From the NCBI GenBank assembly GCA_004352715.1, contig SCFE01000028.1, positions 1,767,619-1,831,618 on the forward strand: DNA of 64,000 nucleotides. The letters run 5' to 3'. The position numbers and the translations under genes are program-made. This DNA is from Hofstenia miamia (lineage: Eukaryota > Xenacoelomorpha > Acoela). Below are positions 60,061-64,000 of the stretch, in pieces. Each line of letters begins with the position of its first letter. The first letter of the stretch is position 1. A model generated the notes under the pieces. That model did not search any database and was not told the DNA's origin. It saw nothing but the letters and a program-made list of their open reading frames with translations.

Positions 60061-62282
60061 AGAATGTTAATTGTTCTTAGATCAAGGGAATTGTATACAA
60101 TATTTTTCCAGTCCAGGTTTTGTGAAACTATCTATTGACGTTTCAATTTTGATTATCTTGTATTGGAGTAATCAATATAATACATTATTAATATTAATAT
60201 TATTTGAAATTTGTCAAGTGTTAATAATAATTCAACTCACAAAGATATGCAAAATCGGAAAGCATTTCTGATTTAGTAAATATCAATGTCTCCCCTTTCA
60301 CTTATGCCTTGAAATAACACCCTTGTAGTCGCGGCTCAAAAGGACTTAGTCGTTCTACCCACAAAAAACAGGATACACAGTTGTTCCCCCAAGGCCTTTA
60401 GATGGTATTGACAAAATATTGTACATAGGAAGAATTTAAGTTCAAAAAATTTTCACATACTTCAAGGCCATGAACACATTTTGCCAAAATTTTCACCATT
60501 ATATGGGATCAAATTTACTCATCCATATTCCAATTACAATCGAGAGACTTTAAAATTGATCTTGCCATCTTTCAAATATTTTTCGGTTAGTTTTGTTTGA
60601 TTATCAAGTGACACCAATCATTTTGATTTGAACTAGATTTATGGATAATGGTCTTTTCCTTTCTTTAAAGTTGATAAAAAGGATGCAATATCAGTTTGTT
60701 CGTTGTATTATAAAAGTATTCACTAATATAAAATCGAATGATGAATAGATGGCAGACATCAAACCAGCTTGGGAAAAGGAATGTGAATTTTTTAATTTCA
60801 TCATAAAAGTGAACAACTTTTTTTGCTAATTTAATATTGTGGTTGTTTTAAAATCTCTGTAATGTTGATTTTATAAATCTCTACGTTTTGTTTTTATGTT
60901 TATTTGTAATAAAATATTTCCTATTTTTAATTCAAATGAAAATAAACGCAAATGCGATCAATGCAAATATAGTAAATGTGACAACCGTGCAGAATACAGA
61001 TAGTTATCGAGACAATACTCTTTTTGTCAACTCAATTGTTTTATGCAACATCAGCTGCAGGTAGTACATTTTAGGTCTAACATGAACATCTATGAACATC
61101 AAGTGACTACAAAATATCAAAAGTTACTGTTTGAGATTAATTTTGCACTACTGCTATAATTGGTGAACATCCTGTCAATCCAATTGTCTAGGAATATTTG
61201 CAATTACATACACATCAATTTTCGTTGTTATATTTGAAAGTGATCTTTGTCTCTACTAGTGACCACGTTCGACAAAACTACAAAGCCATGATATTGAAGT
61301 CGATCCATTCCAGTTTTCCATAATTGTTCGTATTTCAACTAAAGCTCTCCGAGGTGAAAAAAATTAGCATAACCCGAGTACAAACAAATTTGGTCAATTT
61401 AGGTGAATATATGCGGGAAGAAATTAGAACTAGCATAAGGTAACTCATATACCTGAATAATTAGAAATTGTACTCTATCATTATCCAAGACAATTATATT
61501 CACCCAATTCTCTCACAAACTTCATAAGTACCATTCGCCTAGCCCAATGTGCTATTGTCTAGATTTCCAATGTCCCGTTAATTATAATCGAACCGCAGAG
61601 GACGTCAATTATATATATATTAACTTTGAACTATAAAATTGCTACAACATAATTATAATTTGAATCAATTCTACTACGAAAATATCAAAAAATGTAATAA
61701 TTTTCTTTTGCAAATGTGGTAGCGATTAATCGGTTGCAAGAATTAATCGAATTGATTAATGAATTTTTAATCGAATTATTCGATTAACCACTCACTCCTG
61801 TAGATACAAGATCTATGAGAAATTTTTGCACATCAACGACGGCATACATCTTACGGAGAGGTGATTTTGCTTAAATGACAATTGTGGGAACGTTTTCGAA
61901 CCTGAACAATCAATGCAAAATAGTCCATGCAAACAGCAATGAAAAACCGTTAAAAAGAGTGCGTAATAAATAAAGAACTTCTCAAATGTCAACCAATAAC
62001 TAAACATTTTTTTCTAAGAATCCCATTTTTGTTAACTATGGATCTACTCAATCTTAAGCAGTTTAAATCCTAAAAAAATTTCTAATTTTCCATGTTCCCA
62101 TATCTATATTTCACATCTAATTTAAATTTTTTGTCAGTTGCTCTAGATGTTAAATATAACTAAACACGGTGGTTCTTGAGGTGTTGTGAATCAATGACGA
62201 AAATATTCAAAATCAGAACAGACATTTACAAATGATCCAAGGTTATTAAATTCAATATCTATAAATAATAATTAGCAGACAT
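60061..62282. other. Intergenic DNA, no gene seen
   Basis: AT-rich. It contains a patch of attaatcga-type repeats at about 61720-61790 and a short TA tract near 61610. No recognisable coding sequence. Confidence 0.5.
61720..61790. repeat. ATTAATCGATT-type simple repeat
   Basis: Interrupted units of gattaatcg and aattgattaatg. Such tracts often mark the ends of invertebrate transposons. A related string occurs at 14998-15012. Confidence 0.6.
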
Positions 62283-62919
62283 TGTCGCTCTGTACTACCA
62301 TTTTTGAACAATACGACAACTCTGATTAAGAATTGGCTGTCGTTTTGTACACTTCTTGTACTAAGCGAAATTTTCATGTTCATGATCGTTCTATGCCTTT
62401 GTTAGCCCTGAAACTCACTGTATGCTTAAAGTGGAGCATTGTGCTTTATTTTTTTACCTATTATAGTTTTTTTGAATTTTTTTGTGCTGCAGTGTAAAAA
62501 AGTTTCAACACACATAGCTTTTAATCAGACTTGTCAATTTATACATACCTTGCCCCTAATACCTCCGCTTTTTTTGGTCCTAACATGTCAAAATTTTGTC
62601 ACTGGTTAACTGTAACCTCTATTAAAACATTTTCATCATCAAAATTAAGATCTTCATTTTCAATCCCTAAAAATATCCCTTTTTTCTGAGATGGCTATAT
62701 GTTTGATAATAAGGGAGGTAGAGGTCATCTAAAATTGATGCAATCCATAATAAAATAACAATTTTAGTGCTTCTGTACACTTTAATACCAAAATGGTGGT
62801 ACATATTGCACAATTGAGCAAATCCCATCACCATAAAAAATTTTTTTTCAAAACGACAACTCTGATTATGCAATTTACAGAGCGACAAGTCTCCTTAAGA
62901 AAATGTGTACAGAGCGACA
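62283..62919. mobile_element. Possible DNA element with TGTCGCTCTGTAC inverted ends
   Basis: The perfect 13-bp inverted pair tgtcgctctgtac (62283-62295) and gtacagagcgaca (62907-62919) encloses 637 bp. Inside, acgacaactctgatta occurs twice as a direct repeat (62313-62328, 62853-62868). A roughly 30-bp unit ending in tacagagcgaca is repeated in tandem at the right end. There is no transposase and no clear target duplication. Confidence 0.4.
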
Positions 62920-62923
62920 GTTT

Positions 62924-62940
62924 TGATGATGATGATGATG

Positions 62941-62999
<59 letters not shown>

Positions 63000-63000
63000 T
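62924..63000 (+). repeat. TGA then TAA microsatellite
   Basis: (GAT)n passes into a long (AAT)n tract directly after the motif-rich element. Confidence 0.95.
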
Positions 63001-64000
63001 TATTTTAAGCTTTTTTGCATTACAAAAAAGTATATAAATACATTTATGTATACATTATTTGTGCTAAAATTAGGTATTTTTTGATGTAAGATGATTACTG
63101 TAAAAATTTTCAAAAGCTAACGTTCGATATCCATTGCAATCCTTGACATTAAATGAAGCCAAATGAACGAAAGCATTTAATGAATCAATACTAAAGGTTA
63201 AACACACAATTAAATCTTTAATAATAAAAATGCTATAAATGCATAAGCAAATATTTGTACAAAATCTATTTTAAATCTTTTCCAAGGAACTTCCTCTTAG
63301 CAAAGCACAGCCACCACTAAAATACATGAGGTCAAACAACACTAGTCTTTAAAATAACATGTTAATACCTTACTAAAGCTTCAATATTTAGAAATGAGAT
63401 ACCACTGATTTATGTGCATTAAACATCGGAAGCAATTTGAATTCAGGAGATCTTAGTTACAAAATTGAAGCGGAAATGGGAATGTCAAAGTCAAATTCAG
63501 TTACAAAATCTTGAAAGTTGGTACTACATGAGATTCGAAAAAACTTATTTTGGATGTACTCAAAGGAAAGATTCGAAAAAAAAAAGTATTAAGAAAAATA
63601 TTTTCAAGAAAACACAACAAATCACAATAATTTTAAGAAATTTAAACAAAAGTTGAAAATCGTTAAAATATAGGATTATCGTCATGATTTGAGACGTTTA
63701 TTTGAAACAGAACTAAATTTTCAAATGAAAGTCATTTGAATATCGATATTCAACATGAATACTTTCGAGGGTATTGATGAAAAAATACTGCTCACTATGA
63801 GGCGACGAATCAAATTGAGAAATGTAAGAAGGGCTTAAGTTCGAAATATCGAAAAATTAAAGAACTGATACCACAGGTAAAAATATATTGTCAATATAAA
63901 AGTTCTTAGAATGAAAAAACCCAGTGTACATGCAACCACTGGTTTGAGAAACAAAGAGCTCCGTTTCTTCAAATGGCGGATTCTAATTTAGGAATTGTAA
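63001..64000. other. Intergenic DNA, no gene seen
   Basis: AT-rich to the end of the window. The short frame at 63465-63656 is lysine-rich, from A-runs, and unconvincing. Confidence 0.55.

Noticed and set aside
62793-63008. ORF ending in poly-Asp and poly-Asn
   Set aside because: Its C-terminal half is the TGA/TAA microsatellite read as codons.

Overview
The window reads as AT-rich, gene-poor nuclear DNA of an invertebrate animal. Long intergenic and intronic stretches, spliced coding exons with GT/AG borders, many short A/T microsatellites, and fragments of metazoan transposon families (R2/R4-like LINE, Penelope-like element, mariner, hAT, LINE RT) all point that way. Nothing bacterial (operons, Shine-Dalgarno sites, CRISPR arrays) was seen, and I could not narrow the species further. 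No rRNA or tRNA gene was recognised.

Genes are few. The best supported is a plus-strand gene with two visible exons, 10695-10881 and 27796-28444. They share an intron phase, are separated by a putative intron of about 17 kb, and end in a stop with AATAAA signals downstream. Its product is not recognised. Two small TATA-box loci look like broken or very short genes. One is at 30.6-30.8 kb on the minus strand, with a CRE-like site upstream. The other is at 57.57-57.79 kb on the plus strand, with a fragment resembling the start of a small heat-shock (alpha-crystallin) domain.

The rest is mobile-element debris and repeats. From left to right: a possible hAT transposase remnant (4.66-5.05 kb); a LINE RT fragment (5.64-5.91 kb); an inverted pair of a dispersed repeat (8.64 and 12.92 kb); a hAT-like remnant (11.86 kb); two back-to-back MITEs (14.55-15.11 kb); a duplicated 2.1 kb block carrying a mariner derivative that encodes only a DNA-binding domain (22.3-26.5 kb); small inverted-repeat elements (33.04 and 36.15 kb); a 287-bp tandem array (36.92-38.75 kb); a non-autonomous hAT (38.87 kb); a 38-bp perfect palindrome flanked by a 7-bp direct repeat (41.61 kb); a 5'-truncated RLE-type LINE set in TAA repeats (45.12-46.23 kb); a second duplicated block (48.3-52.0 kb); a hAT MITE with a perfect 8-bp target duplication (53.03 kb); two Penelope-like fragments tail to tail at a TA repeat (58.9-60.06 kb); and a motif-rich element running into a TGA/TAA microsatellite (62.28-63.0 kb).

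Several features look like assembly artefacts rather than biology. Single-N joins at 24354 and 50194 each sit exactly at the start of a second copy of the preceding block, as expected for unmerged haplotypes. The N gap at 52031-52336 has the same sequence on both sides.

The most unusual signal is the 287-bp array. In its homogeneous centre each unit carries a 96-codon minus-strand ORF that ends in an ATGA overlap with the next ORF, preceded by a heptamer of the -1 frameshift type.
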